Assembly: GCA_964416425.1 (NCBI GenBank)
Contig: CAYQEC010000001.1
Location: 1 to 64,000 of the forward strand
Direction of reading: 5' to 3'
Source of the DNA: CAYQEC01 sp964416425
GTDB taxonomy: Bacteria; Actinomycetota; Acidimicrobiia; Spongiisociales; UBA5794
Length of the DNA stretch: 64,000 nt
Below are positions 42,586-51,991 of the stretch, in pieces. Positions within the stretch are counted from its first letter, which is position 1, and each line of letters opens with the position of its first letter. Below the pieces are notes generated by a model, which saw only the letters and a program-made list of their open reading frames with translations, was not told the DNA's origin and searched no databases. Made by a program: the position numbers and the translations under genes.

Positions 42586-44849
42586 GACACCATCTCGCTC
42601 TCTCTCGAACGGCGGAAGATGCGCCTCCGAACCCCCCAGAGCGCCAGGAACACGAGGCAGCCGGCGGTGATCAGCTTACCGGCGGTCTCAGGCCAGGTAT
42701 CGACGAACTCCAGCACCACGTCCTCCTGGGTCGGCACCACCACCATCAGCGACGGGGTCGACCGGAACGGGCCCTCGGCGCCGGTGGCCTTCCAGTTCGG
42801 GAAGTAGGAGACCTTGACGAGGTGCGGCACCCCGACCGCGGTGGTGTGGAACGAGATGCGATGATCCTCCAGCACCACATCGGACACGACGGCGTCCGCG
42901 GTGTCGAGGGGCGCCCCCACGTCGTAGGGGCCGTCGACGTCGTCGATGGGTGGCCAGGCGGCGGGGCCCTCCTCCACCACCCAGTGGTCGAGCTGATCGA
43001 GGTGCCCGTACCACTCCAACGTCAGATCGACGAAGTCGCCGTCACCCTCGTATACCGCAGGCGTGAACGAGGCGACATCGACCAGGGAGCTCTCGGGGAG
43101 GGCGAAGACGGTCCACGGTTCGGCGGAGGCGACCTCCTTCAAGCCGGCGTTGCGGGCCGCCTCGGTGGCCTCCGGGCTCATCGCCACGTAGTACTTGACG
43201 TCGTAGAGCGCCAGATGGGCGAGGGCCCGGCCGTCGAAGAAGTGCGATCCGTCCCTGCTGATCATGTGCCCGTAGTCGAGCCCGCGTACCGGGTTCGACG
43301 GCTTGATGCTGACCTCGGAGGCATTGATGAAATGGAACGGCGTCGTCAAGGACGACTCGAAGAAGACTCCTTCCATCGAGGAGTGGTCGTCACTCCAGTA
43401 CGGGATCAGCATCAACGCCATCGGGGTCCCGTACCTGCCGAGCTCGTCGCTCGCCGCCTCCCACATGACCCGGCCGGGCGGGAGGTCGTCGATCGCCTCC
43501 ATCAGGCCCTCGAGTTGCGTCCAGTTCTCTCCCTTGCCCTCATACCCGGTGTAGTTCCAGCGGGCCCAGCCGGGAACGTTGTGGATCCCGGCCACAGTGA
43601 CGTTGAGGAGGAGCACGAGCACCACGAACCCGCCGATCGACAAGTTCTGGTGCCGCTGCGGCAACATGCGGGCGATCGACACCAGCCCGAGGCCGACGGC
43701 GAGGCCGGCGAACAGGTACAGCCCCAGGTACCAGTAGGGCAACAGCCGGGCGTTGTAGACCTTGGTGAAACCGGTGAGCGGGATGATCCAGTAGATCACG
43801 AACGGAACCACGGTCATGGTGGCGAGCACCGCGACGTCCTCCCGCCGCAGCAACGCCCACACGAAGCCGATGACGGCCAGGACCGCGATCGGGACCAGCT
43901 CTCCCGGCATCGCCGAGCCGAACCCGCTGTCGCCGAGCAGCGCCTCGACCGGGCGCCATCCCATGTCGGTCGTCATGCCCTGGAGGATGCGAACCCCTAC
44001 CGGGAGAGCCCAGAAAGCCGCCAGCCCGGACCCAATCAGCCAGGCGGTGCCCAAGGTACGCCCCCCGCGCCGCCGCAGCAGTAGCGGGAGGGACACGACC
44101 ACCACCACCAGCGTGGTGATGAGATGGCTCAGGGCGGTCAACGCCAGCAGGATCCCGGCCTTCGGTGTCAACCCCCTCCCTTCCCGGGTGTCGCGGATCA
44201 CCGTCGCCAGGTAGAAGAGCGAAAGGGCGAACGACCACGAGAACGAGAACTCGCCGGCCAGGGTCGACTTGATGTTCGCCCCGAAGATGCTGTAGCTCTC
44301 CATGAACACGAACATCGCCCCGGTCATCGTCGCCACCGCCGCCACCACCCGGGAGGCACCGGTGGCCCGCACCAGCAGGTAGGCGGCCGCCGGGAGCGCC
44401 AGTAGCCCGGCCACGGTGACCAGCTTGAACGCCACGCCGTAGGGCAGGAGCACGTCCAGCAGGACGGTGACGAGCGCCGGGAGCGGGAAGTAGAAGTACA
44501 ACGCCGGGTATCCGGCGTACCAGTCGTTGCTCCAGCCGAAGACGTGCCCCGACGGGAGGAGGTTGTCCCTGAGGTACTGGGGCAAGAGCACGTGGGCGCC
44601 CATGTCGCCCCCGGTGGGAGTGTTGGCGGTGAGCAGCGCCGGCCAGTGGAAGTCGACCGAGAAGTAGGGGAAGCCCGCCCGGGAGCTGAGGTTGTCGACC
44701 GCGCCGAGCATGACCAGCAGGATGAGCGTGGTGGCGGTGACGACCGCCCCGATGGCGAGCTTCTTGCCGACCGGCGATCCGACGGCAGGCGGCTCCGGAG
44801 CCGGAGGCGCGGTGGCCGGCACGGGAGAGTCAACGGGGGTGGCGTTCAC
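42582..44849 (-). CDS. large polytopic membrane protein (GT-C-like, 6-pyruvoyl-tetrahydropterin-synthase-related family)
   Basis: The 755-residue protein has about 12 helices. The first outside loop holds TGGDMGAHVLLPQYLRDNLL and FGWSNDWYAGYPALYFYFPL, the signature of the PTPS-related membrane family, whose fold resembles GT-C glycosyltransferases. The C-terminal third is an outside beta-rich domain before a last helix. It probably adds a lipid-linked sugar to a surface polymer or protein, in line with the GtrA and GT2 neighbours. GTG 44849 with TACCCT 7 nt upstream looks leaderless. Confidence 0.8.
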   Translation of the reverse strand: MNATPVDSPVPATAPPAPEPPAVGSPVGKKLAIGAVVTATTLILLVMLGAVDNLSSRAGFPYFSVDFHWPALLTANTPTGGDMGAHVLLPQYLRDNLLPSGHVFGWSNDWYAGYPALYFYFPLPALVTVLLDVLLPYGVAFKLVTVAGLLALPAAAYLLVRATGASRVVAAVATMTGAMFVFMESYSIFGANIKSTLAGEFSFSWSFALSLFYLATVIRDTREGRGLTPKAGILLALTALSHLITTLVVVVVSLPLLLRRRGGRTLGTAWLIGSGLAAFWALPVGVRILQGMTTDMGWRPVEALLGDSGFGSAMPGELVPIAVLAVIGFVWALLRREDVAVLATMTVVPFVIYWIIPLTGFTKVYNARLLPYWYLGLYLFAGLAVGLGLVSIARMLPQRHQNLSIGGFVVLVLLLNVTVAGIHNVPGWARWNYTGYEGKGENWTQLEGLMEAIDDLPPGRVMWEAASDELGRYGTPMALMLIPYWSDDHSSMEGVFFESSLTTPFHFINASEVSIKPSNPVRGLDYGHMISRDGSHFFDGRALAHLALYDVKYYVAMSPEATEAARNAGLKEVASAEPWTVFALPESSLVDVASFTPAVYEGDGDFVDLTLEWYGHLDQLDHWVVEEGPAAWPPIDDVDGPYDVGAPLDTADAVVSDVVLEDHRISFHTTAVGVPHLVKVSYFPNWKATGAEGPFRSTPSLMVVVPTQEDVVLEFVDTWPETAGKLITAGCLVFLALWGVRRRIFRRSRESEMVS

Positions 44850-44856
44850 CGACAGG

Positions 44857-44862
44857 AGGGTA
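44857..44862 (-). promoter_or_regulatory. -10 box of the GT-C-like gene
   Basis: TACCCT, 7 nt before GTG 44849. Confidence 0.45.
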
Positions 44863-44886
44863 GCGAAGGTGGAGAGATGCGCGGCT

Positions 44887-45096
44887 TCAGGAGCGCGGGC
44901 GGCGGGCCAGGTCCAAGACGGCTTCGAGCTCCAGCTCTTCCCCGTCGCGGTTCCACCACCGCGTCTCGCACTGGTGGCAGGAGCAGAATTTGACCTCGGT
45001 GCCGTCCGGCAACGTCAGCTCGATCTCGATCACGTTGTTGGCACCGCAAACGCCGCATTCGAGCGGTGCTGCGGGAACGCCCCGCTTCCTAGCCAT
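44887..45096 (-). CDS. small two-knuckle zinc-ribbon protein (69 aa)
   Basis: Two CxxC knuckles (LECGVCGANNVIEIEL and FCSCHQCETRWW) joined by a beta hairpin make a rubredoxin-like or zinc-ribbon fold. The C-terminal 20 residues form an acidic helix (DGEELELEAVLDLARRP). No family name is certain. TACCAT lies 9 nt before ATG 45096. Neighbouring small proteins (DUF6788-like, DUF3499) are also zinc-binding types. Confidence 0.75.
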   Translation of the reverse strand: MARKRGVPAAPLECGVCGANNVIEIELTLPDGTEVKFCSCHQCETRWWNRDGEELELEAVLDLARRPRS

Positions 45097-45105
45097 GGTC
45101 CATGA

Positions 45106-45111
45106 ATGGTA
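45106..45111 (-). promoter_or_regulatory. -10 box of the 69-aa zinc-ribbon gene
   Basis: TACCAT, 9 nt before ATG 45096. Confidence 0.4.
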
Positions 45112-45177
45112 CTACACGCCATCGCCCGGAACGCCAAAATCTTGCTTACCGTCGGTCGCGGCCCGCCGGGGGCCACC

Positions 45178-45465
45178 TCAGCCGCCTGCGGCCGCCTCGG
45201 GGATGTCCTCGAGCTTTCCGACGTAACGGGATCGGCGTTTCCCGTCCTCGGTCCAGTAGGCGTACCAGTAGGGGCCGTGGGGACATCTCCGGCACGACGC
45301 CTTGCCGCATCTGACCCATTGGCGACGCAACTTCACCCCCGGGTCCCCCGCCGCCAGCGACACCCCCTGTCGCTCGAGCCGGGCCCGCGCCAGTATCAGG
45401 AGCCGGCGCAGTTCGTGCTCGTCCATGTCCCGCACCGCTTCGAGCACGTCGCGATCGATCGGCAT
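45178..45465 (-). CDS. DUF6788-like small protein
   Basis: The 95-residue protein has an N-terminal helical region (DRDVLEAVRDMDEHELRRLL) and a Cys-rich C-terminal core (WVRCGKASCRRCPHGPYWYA), then YWTEDGKRRSRYVGKLEDIP. The CGK..C....HGPYWY layout matches a small-protein family often found near mobile DNA, but here it sits in a stable neighbourhood. The start follows the DUF3499 stop by 9 nt. Confidence 0.7.
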   Translation of the reverse strand: MPIDRDVLEAVRDMDEHELRRLLILARARLERQGVSLAAGDPGVKLRRQWVRCGKASCRRCPHGPYWYAYWTEDGKRRSRYVGKLEDIPEAAAGG

Positions 45466-45474
45466 CCCGCGACC

Positions 45475-45699
45475 TCAGGCGACACCGGGCACCGAGAAGA
45501 GCCGCCGCGCCGGGGCGCGGCGGTCCTCCAGTACCCAGCCGACCGGTGGGCTCACCCTCGCGGCGTGGAGATTGCACAGCCGGTAGCCCTGCTCGCCGGC
45601 GACGTCACCGACGTCCGCCAGCCACATGAGCTGTTCCGGGTAGGCGTACGCCATGACGGACGTCGCCGGAGCACCACATCGGTAGCAGGTCTTTCTCAT
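45475..45699 (-). CDS. DUF3499-family zinc-ribbon protein
   Basis: The 74-residue protein is MRKTCYRCGAPATSVMAYAY ... YRLCNLHAARVSPPVGW, with Cys pair CYRC and Cys/His pair CNLH, matching actinobacterial DUF3499, which is normally encoded close to manB and cofD. Function is unknown. ATG 45699 is preceded by TAGCTT 8 nt upstream without a binding site. Confidence 0.8.
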   Translation of the reverse strand: MRKTCYRCGAPATSVMAYAYPEQLMWLADVGDVAGEQGYRLCNLHAARVSPPVGWVLEDRRAPARRLFSVPGVA

Positions 45700-45707
45700 T
45701 CGGGAGC

Positions 45708-45713
45708 AAGCTA
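45708..45713 (-). promoter_or_regulatory. -10 box of the DUF3499 gene
   Basis: TAGCTT, 8 nt before ATG 45699. Confidence 0.4.
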
Positions 45714-45744
45714 GGACCCAGATCCCTGCCGGCCAAGGATTTGG

Positions 45745-46113
45745 TCACCAGCCGGCGGCCGCCAGCGCTCGCCGCAGGGTGCGCTTCCCGGGCACGCCGG
45801 CCAGCAGGCGGCGGGGATCGCCCCGCTGATCCACGACGAGGGTGAGCGGCACCGCCTCCACCCCGAGCGCGGTGAACAACCCCGCCTCCAACTCGTGGGT
45901 CACCTCCCGCAGCGGAACGCCGGTGCTGCGAGCAACGGCGAGCGCCTCGCGACAACGGCTGCACTTGGTGGCGGTGAAGACCACGAGCCCGGGAGGAAGC
46001 GCGACGTCACCCATCGTCAGCGGTGGGTGACGCGGCCCGGCCAGGGCCCGCGCCAGCCACGCTCCGCCGACGGCGAGGACCGCCACCCCGCCCACCAACA
46101 GGAGACGGACCAC
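45745..46113 (-). CDS. membrane-anchored thioredoxin-like protein (CSRC)
   Basis: One N-terminal helix (RLLLVGGVAVLAVGGAWLAR), then a short thioredoxin fold with FTATKCSRCREALAVARSTG, a CxxC redox site at the usual place, and AVPLTLVVDQRG holding the cis-Pro. It resembles glutaredoxin-like actinobacterial proteins. GTG 46113 begins 4 nt past the DUF5719 stop; an upstream start at 46158 would overlap that gene by 41 nt. Confidence 0.72.
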   Translation of the reverse strand: MVRLLLVGGVAVLAVGGAWLARALAGPRHPPLTMGDVALPPGLVVFTATKCSRCREALAVARSTGVPLREVTHELEAGLFTALGVEAVPLTLVVDQRGDPRRLLAGVPGKRTLRRALAAAGW

Positions 46114-46117
46114 GGTG

Positions 46118-47533
46118 TCACTCGTCAACGGCAACCCCGGCGAAGTAGGCGACACCACGATCGGCCACGGCCGTCCACTGCACCGAGATCGGCGTCGAAC
46201 TCACGACCCGATACCCGGCGACGGTCCCGTCGTAAGGCGCCGCGACCTCGAGGATGGCGCCGCCGTCGACCAGGACCTTGAGGGCAGGGAGGGCACCGTT
46301 GCCGAGCGGCTGCAGGGTGACGGTGGCCGCCTCGGCGCCGCTGTTGAGGAGCCAGATCGAGGTGTCGGCATCGGCCAGCGAACCGGGACCCGGCACGAGC
46401 CAGCTCCGGGCCGGCTCGGAGGCTCCGACCGTGCCGGCGATCCGGTCGCCCGGCGGCTCGGCTTCGTCGGCGCCCGCCTCCCCGCCGTCGATGTCGCCGC
46501 TGTCCGCCCCGGCGTCCGCCCCGACGAGCTGCGGCGCGTCCTCCGCCACCACCGCGGCGGCGACCACCCCGCTCGCCCGCAGGGTGAGGCCGAACGGTGC
46601 CGATCCATAGTCCTCGAGGGTGAGCCGGCGCGGCACGTCGGGCGTCACCTCGACGACGACCGCGGCGGATGTCACCCCCTCGGCGGTGTTCACGTCCACC
46701 TCCACCGTCACCGTGTCCGGCCCCGGGTTGCTGAGGACGAGGGACGGCACCAGGCCGCCGGCGTTGACCACCGGGAACTCCCACGTCGTCGCCGGGCCCA
46801 TCCCGGGCCAGCTCGCCTCGTCGGCGCCGCCCGACAGCGCCACGCTGGGAATCACGAGACCCTCGCTGGTCGTCACCGTCAGCGAGAGATCGTCGAAGAG
46901 CGGCACGATCTGGGTGAGGTTGACGTCCCGCCAGCTCCTCCCCGGCACGTCGAGCGCCGCCAGCTCCCCGAGCCCGGCGTCGCCGAATTCGCTGGTGCCG
47001 CTGACCGACGCCTTGGCATCCTCCGGGAAGGGGTTGAAGAGGCGGATGGTGAGCGACCTCCCGTCCCGGGTCGTGCCACCCGGGAGGTACCAGACCTTCG
47101 GCACCGAGGCGACGCAGCGATCACCGGTGAGGAGGTTGTCGGCGTCGACGAGGGCGGCAACGGTGGCAGGCCCGTCGTCGAACTCGACGAAACCGGGTGT
47201 GTCTCCCCGCCGCACGATGGAGCCGACATCCACCACCGCGGCGCCGGGGCCGGTCAGGCTGACCGATCCCTGATCCGGTTCCTCGTTGGGAATCGGCGAC
47301 GGCATCGTCACGGTGGCGTCGACCGGAACGACGCTGGTGACCAGGAACGCGGAATCCTGCAAGGCGCCGGACGCCACCCACGGGCAATACCAGACGCTGG
47401 AGCGGGCCGAGGCGTTGACGTCCTGCTCGACCACCCCGGTGAAGGTTGGCGGGGCCTCCGGCGCGGGAGCCGGGAGGACGACGGCGAAGGCCACGAGCGC
47501 CCCGATCACGATCGCACCGAGGAGGCGTCTCAC
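46118..47533 (-). CDS. DUF5719-family secreted protein
   Basis: The 471-residue exported protein has N-terminal helix LLGAIVIGALVAFAVVLPAP and repeated beta-sandwich units (LTIRLFNPFPEDAKASV, SLVLSNPGPDTVTVEVDVN, SIWLLNSGAEAATVTLQ). This is the DUF5719 layout that accompanies a giant GT2 membrane protein in actinobacteria. GTG 47533 overlaps that gene's stop as GTGA, so the pair is co-translated. Probably an outside partner of the glycosyltransferase. Confidence 0.82.
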   Translation of the reverse strand: MRRLLGAIVIGALVAFAVVLPAPAPEAPPTFTGVVEQDVNASARSSVWYCPWVASGALQDSAFLVTSVVPVDATVTMPSPIPNEEPDQGSVSLTGPGAAVVDVGSIVRRGDTPGFVEFDDGPATVAALVDADNLLTGDRCVASVPKVWYLPGGTTRDGRSLTIRLFNPFPEDAKASVSGTSEFGDAGLGELAALDVPGRSWRDVNLTQIVPLFDDLSLTVTTSEGLVIPSVALSGGADEASWPGMGPATTWEFPVVNAGGLVPSLVLSNPGPDTVTVEVDVNTAEGVTSAAVVVEVTPDVPRRLTLEDYGSAPFGLTLRASGVVAAAVVAEDAPQLVGADAGADSGDIDGGEAGADEAEPPGDRIAGTVGASEPARSWLVPGPGSLADADTSIWLLNSGAEAATVTLQPLGNGALPALKVLVDGGAILEVAAPYDGTVAGYRVVSSTPISVQWTAVADRGVAYFAGVAVDE

Positions 47534-50307
47534 GAGTGGCGCCTCCTCCTCCGCCCCCAGCCCGAAAGGAGCATGAGGAGGGCGAACACCCCCAGCGCCG
47601 TCGCCGCCTGGGCGCGCCGCCCAGGGTAGGGCCGGAAGGAGGCCACGCCCTGGTCGGCCGCCACCTCGTTCCCCCACCCGGACTGGGCCCACGGTCCCGG
47701 TTCCCACCGTCCGTTGGCGTTCTCACCGACGAAGACCCGCCGCCCCGTTTCGGCGTCCCCCCGGTACCCGGTGCCGTCGCGGTCCCAGGCCTGCCCATCC
47801 TCGATCCGAGCCCGCACCGCGCCCTCGGCCTCGACCAGGTAGCTGGTCCGGCTCGCCCCTTCCAGTGGGGTCAGGTCGAACTGGGCCTCGAAGATCGCTT
47901 CCAGCGGGGTTTCTCCCATCACGACGATCCAGCGGATCCCGAACGGGGCGAGGGCGGCACCTGCCCTTCGTGTCTCACCGTCGATGAGGCTCTCCAGCAC
48001 CTCCTGGAACGTCTGGTCGCCGAGGAGAGCTTCCGGCATCCATGCTTCCCACAGCGTCGGCATCGGCGCCGACACCACCCGATAGTCGGCGCCGCGGACC
48101 TGCCGTGATTCTCCCGGGAGGGACTCGGCCGAACCCACCACCAGGATGCGGGATCGGGCGGCGTTCCCTTCGCCGGCGACGGTGAAGCCCATGGCGGAGC
48201 CGAACGACTGCTGCGGGAGCCCGGCCCGTCCCGGGAAGACCACCAGGGTCACGGTGAGGACGACGGCGAGGGCCCCGAGGGCGCCGACCCCGCCCACCAG
48301 GCGCCGCCAGCCGGTGACGAGGTCCACCCGGCGCGCCGCCTCGAGGGTGACGGCGACCACTACGGCCGAGCCGACCGAGAGCAGGGCGAGCCCGAGCAGT
48401 TCCACCTCCCGGCCCAGGCCGAGGTCGGCCGAGCGGGCCAGGAAAGCGCCTCCTGCCCCGGTCAGCCCTCCCCACACCGCGAGCACGCCGAGCCGCTCCG
48501 GGGCACTGATCAGCGACGCCACCAGGGCCACCGCGATGGCGCCGGGTAGGACGACCCCCGGCTGCCAGTAGGCGTCGCCGGAGGTCAGGAACCGCTCCAG
48601 GTCGGCGGCTCCCAGCCACGGCAGCAGGACCGGCACGGCCAGCCCCGCCCCCAGCACCGCCACCCCGACCGCCCTCCAGGCCCCCCTTTCCTTCGGGTTG
48701 AGCAACGCCCACACCAGCAGCAGCCCGGCGGGAACGACGAGCAGGGAGGGATCGAGCACGGCGAGCAGCGCCGAGACCCAACCGGCGGCGGCGATGCGTC
48801 CCAGTCGGGCGATCCATCCCCCCGGCCACCTCGTAAGCGGAACCCGAAGCGCCCACGGCAGCACCCCGAGGGCGAGTAGGGTGGGAACGCCGGTGTCGGC
48901 TGCGATCGCCCGGGCCGCCGGCCCCGCCATGAGCACTGCTCCGGCGAGCATGCCGGGAACCGCCTCGACGCCCCAGGTCCGCACCAGACGCGAGACGCCC
49001 CACACGCCGGCCAGGAAGGCGGCAAGGGTGAGCACCGCGCTCGTGACCGCCGGGGAGTCGAACAGCGCCAGCTGCACGAGGCCGGCGAACCCGATGAACG
49101 GCGGCAGAGGAGCCGTCGAGCCGAACCCGGCCGGGTTCCACCCTCCGGCGTAGGCGCCGACCGCGGCCCTCCCCGATTCGGGGAGCGGGAGGCTGAAGCC
49201 GACCGCGGGCCAGCCGTCTCCCCACATCGCCCGGGTGGAGACCACCACGAACCCGACGGTGATGGCGCCCACCACGAACGCCGGCTGCCGGAGATCGCGG
49301 CTCAGCGTCATCACGGAGAGCCGGTCGTCGCCCGGCAGCCGGGCCCGCAGCTTGTCGCCGATCTCCTCCACCAGCGCCTTGAGCTTGGCCGAGCCGCGCA
49401 GCTGGTAGCGGAACAGCTCGGCGTCACCCACCGCCCGACCGGAACGGGCCGCGAACCGGCGCCGCACCGTCGCCACCAGGTACAGCAGGTTCCAGGCCCA
49501 TGCCCGCAACCACGAAAAGAGGGTCCAGCGTCCGAGGAACGGCGCCACGACCGCCTCGAGCAAGCCGATGAGCAGGGCGAGGGGAACGGCCCAGAGCAGC
49601 GTGAGGAGGCTGTACACCTCGAGCATGGCGCGGATCCGGCCCGCCTCCTCCTTCCAGGGCGGGGTCGCCTCTTCCGGGAACAGGACCTCCGACGAGGGAA
49701 CCACGATCACCCGCGCCCCCCGAAGGCGGGCCCGCTGGCACAGGTCGATGGCGGCTGCCTGCGGCGCCAGGTCCGGGTCGGGCCCTCCGACCCCGCGGGC
49801 CAGATCACGCCGGATGAGCATCGAGGCCCCGGCGGTGGCGGCGACGTCGCGCACGACGTCGTACTGGCCCGAATCGATCTCGTCGGGATCGAGACCGGAG
49901 TACGGCACGCCGAACACGTCGGTGGCTACTCCCACCGAGACGAGGCGTTCCGGATCCTCGGGGCGCAACAGCTTCGATCCGGCGACCCCGGCGTCGGCCC
50001 GCCCGGATTCCACGACCAGCGCCTCGAGGGCGTCGGGGCGGGGCAGCGCCCCGGCACGCAGCAGCCAGAGGTGGGTGATCGCCGGTTCGAGACCGTTGAG
50101 CAGGGCCGGGACCGAGACGACCCAGTCGACCTTGCCCCGGTCGGCGAGGCGCCGCCCCTCGCCCCCGGCTCCGACCACCACGATCCGGGCCGGGTCGTAC
50201 ACTTGCCGCCGCAGCCACTCGATCGTCTCGGGTACGGCGGCGCTGTCGTCGGCCAGGATGGCAGCGACGACCGACACAGGAGGCGCGTCCGTGGAACGCG
50301 AGGACAT
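47530..50307 (-). CDS. giant family 2 glycosyltransferase membrane protein
   Basis: The 925-residue protein begins with a GT-A domain (PPVSVVAAILADDSAAVPET, ATAGASMLIRRDLARGVGGP) that keeps the fold but shows a weak metal motif. A helix pair follows, then about 12 helices and an outside C-terminal domain of about 250 residues. The family always pairs with DUF5719 and is thought to build an actinobacterial surface glycan. ATG 50307 overlaps the proposed divergent cofD start by 2 nt; ATG 50316 is an alternative. No binding site is visible for either. Confidence 0.8.
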   Translation of the reverse strand: MSSRSTDAPPVSVVAAILADDSAAVPETIEWLRRQVYDPARIVVVGAGGEGRRLADRGKVDWVVSVPALLNGLEPAITHLWLLRAGALPRPDALEALVVESGRADAGVAGSKLLRPEDPERLVSVGVATDVFGVPYSGLDPDEIDSGQYDVVRDVAATAGASMLIRRDLARGVGGPDPDLAPQAAAIDLCQRARLRGARVIVVPSSEVLFPEEATPPWKEEAGRIRAMLEVYSLLTLLWAVPLALLIGLLEAVVAPFLGRWTLFSWLRAWAWNLLYLVATVRRRFAARSGRAVGDAELFRYQLRGSAKLKALVEEIGDKLRARLPGDDRLSVMTLSRDLRQPAFVVGAITVGFVVVSTRAMWGDGWPAVGFSLPLPESGRAAVGAYAGGWNPAGFGSTAPLPPFIGFAGLVQLALFDSPAVTSAVLTLAAFLAGVWGVSRLVRTWGVEAVPGMLAGAVLMAGPAARAIAADTGVPTLLALGVLPWALRVPLTRWPGGWIARLGRIAAAGWVSALLAVLDPSLLVVPAGLLLVWALLNPKERGAWRAVGVAVLGAGLAVPVLLPWLGAADLERFLTSGDAYWQPGVVLPGAIAVALVASLISAPERLGVLAVWGGLTGAGGAFLARSADLGLGREVELLGLALLSVGSAVVVAVTLEAARRVDLVTGWRRLVGGVGALGALAVVLTVTLVVFPGRAGLPQQSFGSAMGFTVAGEGNAARSRILVVGSAESLPGESRQVRGADYRVVSAPMPTLWEAWMPEALLGDQTFQEVLESLIDGETRRAGAALAPFGIRWIVVMGETPLEAIFEAQFDLTPLEGASRTSYLVEAEGAVRARIEDGQAWDRDGTGYRGDAETGRRVFVGENANGRWEPGPWAQSGWGNEVAADQGVASFRPYPGRRAQAATALGVFALLMLLSGWGRRRRRHS

Positions 50308-51271
50308 GGGGAGCATTCTGGAGGCGCTGACCACATACCGCAATCTCCCGACGGTGGTGCTGGCCGGCGGCGTCGGCGGCGCCCGCATGGCACGGGCGCT
50401 GGCGCGGTGCCTCGACCCGGCTGACCTGACCGTGGTGGTCAACGTCGGCGACGACGACCGCATCTACGGGGTGCACGTCTCCGCCGACCTCGACACGGTG
50501 GTGTACACCCTCGCCGGGATGGAGGGCCCATCCGGCTGGGGAGTGGCCGACGACACCTTCACGGTGATGGAGCACCTGGCCGGGCGCGGCGTCGACACCC
50601 GCTTCCGGCTCGGTGATCGAGACCTCGCCACCTGCCTGCAGCGGACCGCGGCGCTCGACGCCGGAGCCACCCTGACCGCCGCCACCGCCTTGATCTGCGC
50701 CGCACTCGGGGTGGCACCCGCCGTGGTCCCCGCCAGCGACGATGCGGTGCGCACCAAGATCACGACGGGGAGCGGCGAGCGCCTCGACTTCCAGGAGTAC
50801 TTCGTGCGACGCGGGCACCGGCCCGAGGTCGCCGCCCTCGACTACGAGGGAGCCGACCGGGCCCGTCCCGCCCCGGGGGTGCTGGAGGCGATCGCGGCCG
50901 CCGACCTGGTCGTGATCGCGCCCTCCAATCCGCCGCTGTCGATCTGGCCGATCCTGGCGATCCCCGGGCTGCACGCCGCGGTCGCCGCCAAGGACCTGGT
51001 GGTGGCGATCAGCCCGCTCTTCGGCGGCAAGGCCCTCAAGGGCCCGGCCGATCGGGTTATGGCAACACTCGGGCTCCCGCCCGGCAATGCCGGGATCCTC
51101 GCCGCCTACGCCGGCCTGCTGAGCCATATCGTGGTCGACACGGCCGACGCCGCCGACACCGACCTCTCGCGGCCCGGACTCGCCGTGGTCGCCACCAACA
51201 CCCGGCTGGCAGACGCCGCCGCCGCGGCGCGGTTCGGCTCGTGGATCTGCGCCCTGGCCGACGGCCCGTGA
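50306..51271 (+). CDS. cofD: 2-phospho-L-lactate transferase (F420 biosynthesis, FbiA)
   Basis: CofD joins the phospholactyl-type moiety to the deazaflavin Fo to make F420-0. Blocks are TVVLAGGVGGARMARALARC, VVVNVGDDDRIYGVHVSADL, DTVVYTLAGMEGPSGWGVAD, PASDDAVRTKITTGSGERLD and SPLFGGKALKGPADRVMATL. ATG 50306 is drawn, but the protein could start at GTG 50354 (just before VLAGG), which would also clear the overlap with the divergent glycosyltransferase start. Next gene is cofE. Confidence 0.93.
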   Translation: MGSILEALTTYRNLPTVVLAGGVGGARMARALARCLDPADLTVVVNVGDDDRIYGVHVSADLDTVVYTLAGMEGPSGWGVADDTFTVMEHLAGRGVDTRFRLGDRDLATCLQRTAALDAGATLTAATALICAALGVAPAVVPASDDAVRTKITTGSGERLDFQEYFVRRGHRPEVAALDYEGADRARPAPGVLEAIAAADLVVIAPSNPPLSIWPILAIPGLHAAVAAKDLVVAISPLFGGKALKGPADRVMATLGLPPGNAGILAAYAGLLSHIVVDTADAADTDLSRPGLAVVATNTRLADAAAAARFGSWICALADGP

Positions 51272-51290
51272 GCGTACGATGGCGGCCGGC

Positions 51291-51989
51291 ATGACCGTAG
51301 AGCTCATTCCCCTCGCTGGTATCCCCGAGATCCGGGAAGGTGACGACGTGGCCGCCGCCGTCCTCTCTGCCGCCACCGCCGCCGGTCTGGCGTGGCGGGA
51401 GGGCGACGTGCTGGTGGTGACCCACAAGATCGTCTCCAAGGCGGAAGGCCGTGTCGTCGCCGTCGCCGACGACACCGAGTACCGGATGCTGGCCGAGCAG
51501 GAGGCGGCGGCCGTCGTCCGGCGCCGCGGCGACCTCGTCATCACTCAGACCCGCCACGGCTTCATCTGCGCCAACGCCGGCGTCGACCGCTCCAACGCCG
51601 TCCCCGGCACCGCGGTGCTGCTGCCGCTCGACCCGGACCGCTCGGCCCACGCCATCCGGATGCGGATCCGGCAGGCGACGGGCCGCGACGTTCCGGTGAT
51701 CATCTCGGACACCTTCGGCCGCCCGTGGCGCCGCGGACTCACCGACGTCGCGGTCGGAATCTCCGGGATGGCGGCGGTCCTCGACCTGAAAGGCACGACC
51801 GACGCCGCCGGCCGGGAGCTCCAGGTCACCGAGATCGCGGTCGCCGACGAGATCGCCGCCGCCACCGACCTGGTGATGGGCAAGGCCGCCGCCGTTCCAG
51901 CCGCCGTGGTCCGCGGCGTGACCTGGCCCGCCGGGGAGGGTCGAGCCACCGACCTGGTGCGGCCGGCGGCCGAAGACCTCTTCCGCTGA
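51291..51989 (+). CDS. cofE: coenzyme F420-0:L-glutamate ligase (FbiB N-terminal type)
   Basis: CofE adds the gamma-glutamate tail to F420-0 using GTP. It holds MTVELIPLAGIPEIREGDDV, VVTHKIVSKAEGRVVAVADD, RHGFICANAGVDRSNAVPG, IISDTFGRPWRRGLTDVAVG and DEIAAATDLVMGKAAAVPAA. Its length of 232 aa is the ligase domain only, without the nitroreductase-like domain of mycobacterial FbiB. An ATG at 51279 would add four residues; 51291 has TACGAT 10 nt upstream. It starts 19 nt after the cofD stop. Confidence 0.94.
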   Translation: MTVELIPLAGIPEIREGDDVAAAVLSAATAAGLAWREGDVLVVTHKIVSKAEGRVVAVADDTEYRMLAEQEAAAVVRRRGDLVITQTRHGFICANAGVDRSNAVPGTAVLLPLDPDRSAHAIRMRIRQATGRDVPVIISDTFGRPWRRGLTDVAVGISGMAAVLDLKGTTDAAGRELQVTEIAVADEIAAATDLVMGKAAAVPAAVVRGVTWPAGEGRATDLVRPAAEDLFR

Positions 51990-51991
51990 CC

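Noticed and set aside
45178..45465. Mobile-element fragment because DUF6788-like proteins often flank transposons
   Set aside because: The surrounding genes are conserved chromosomal ones and no insertion-sequence ends are visible.
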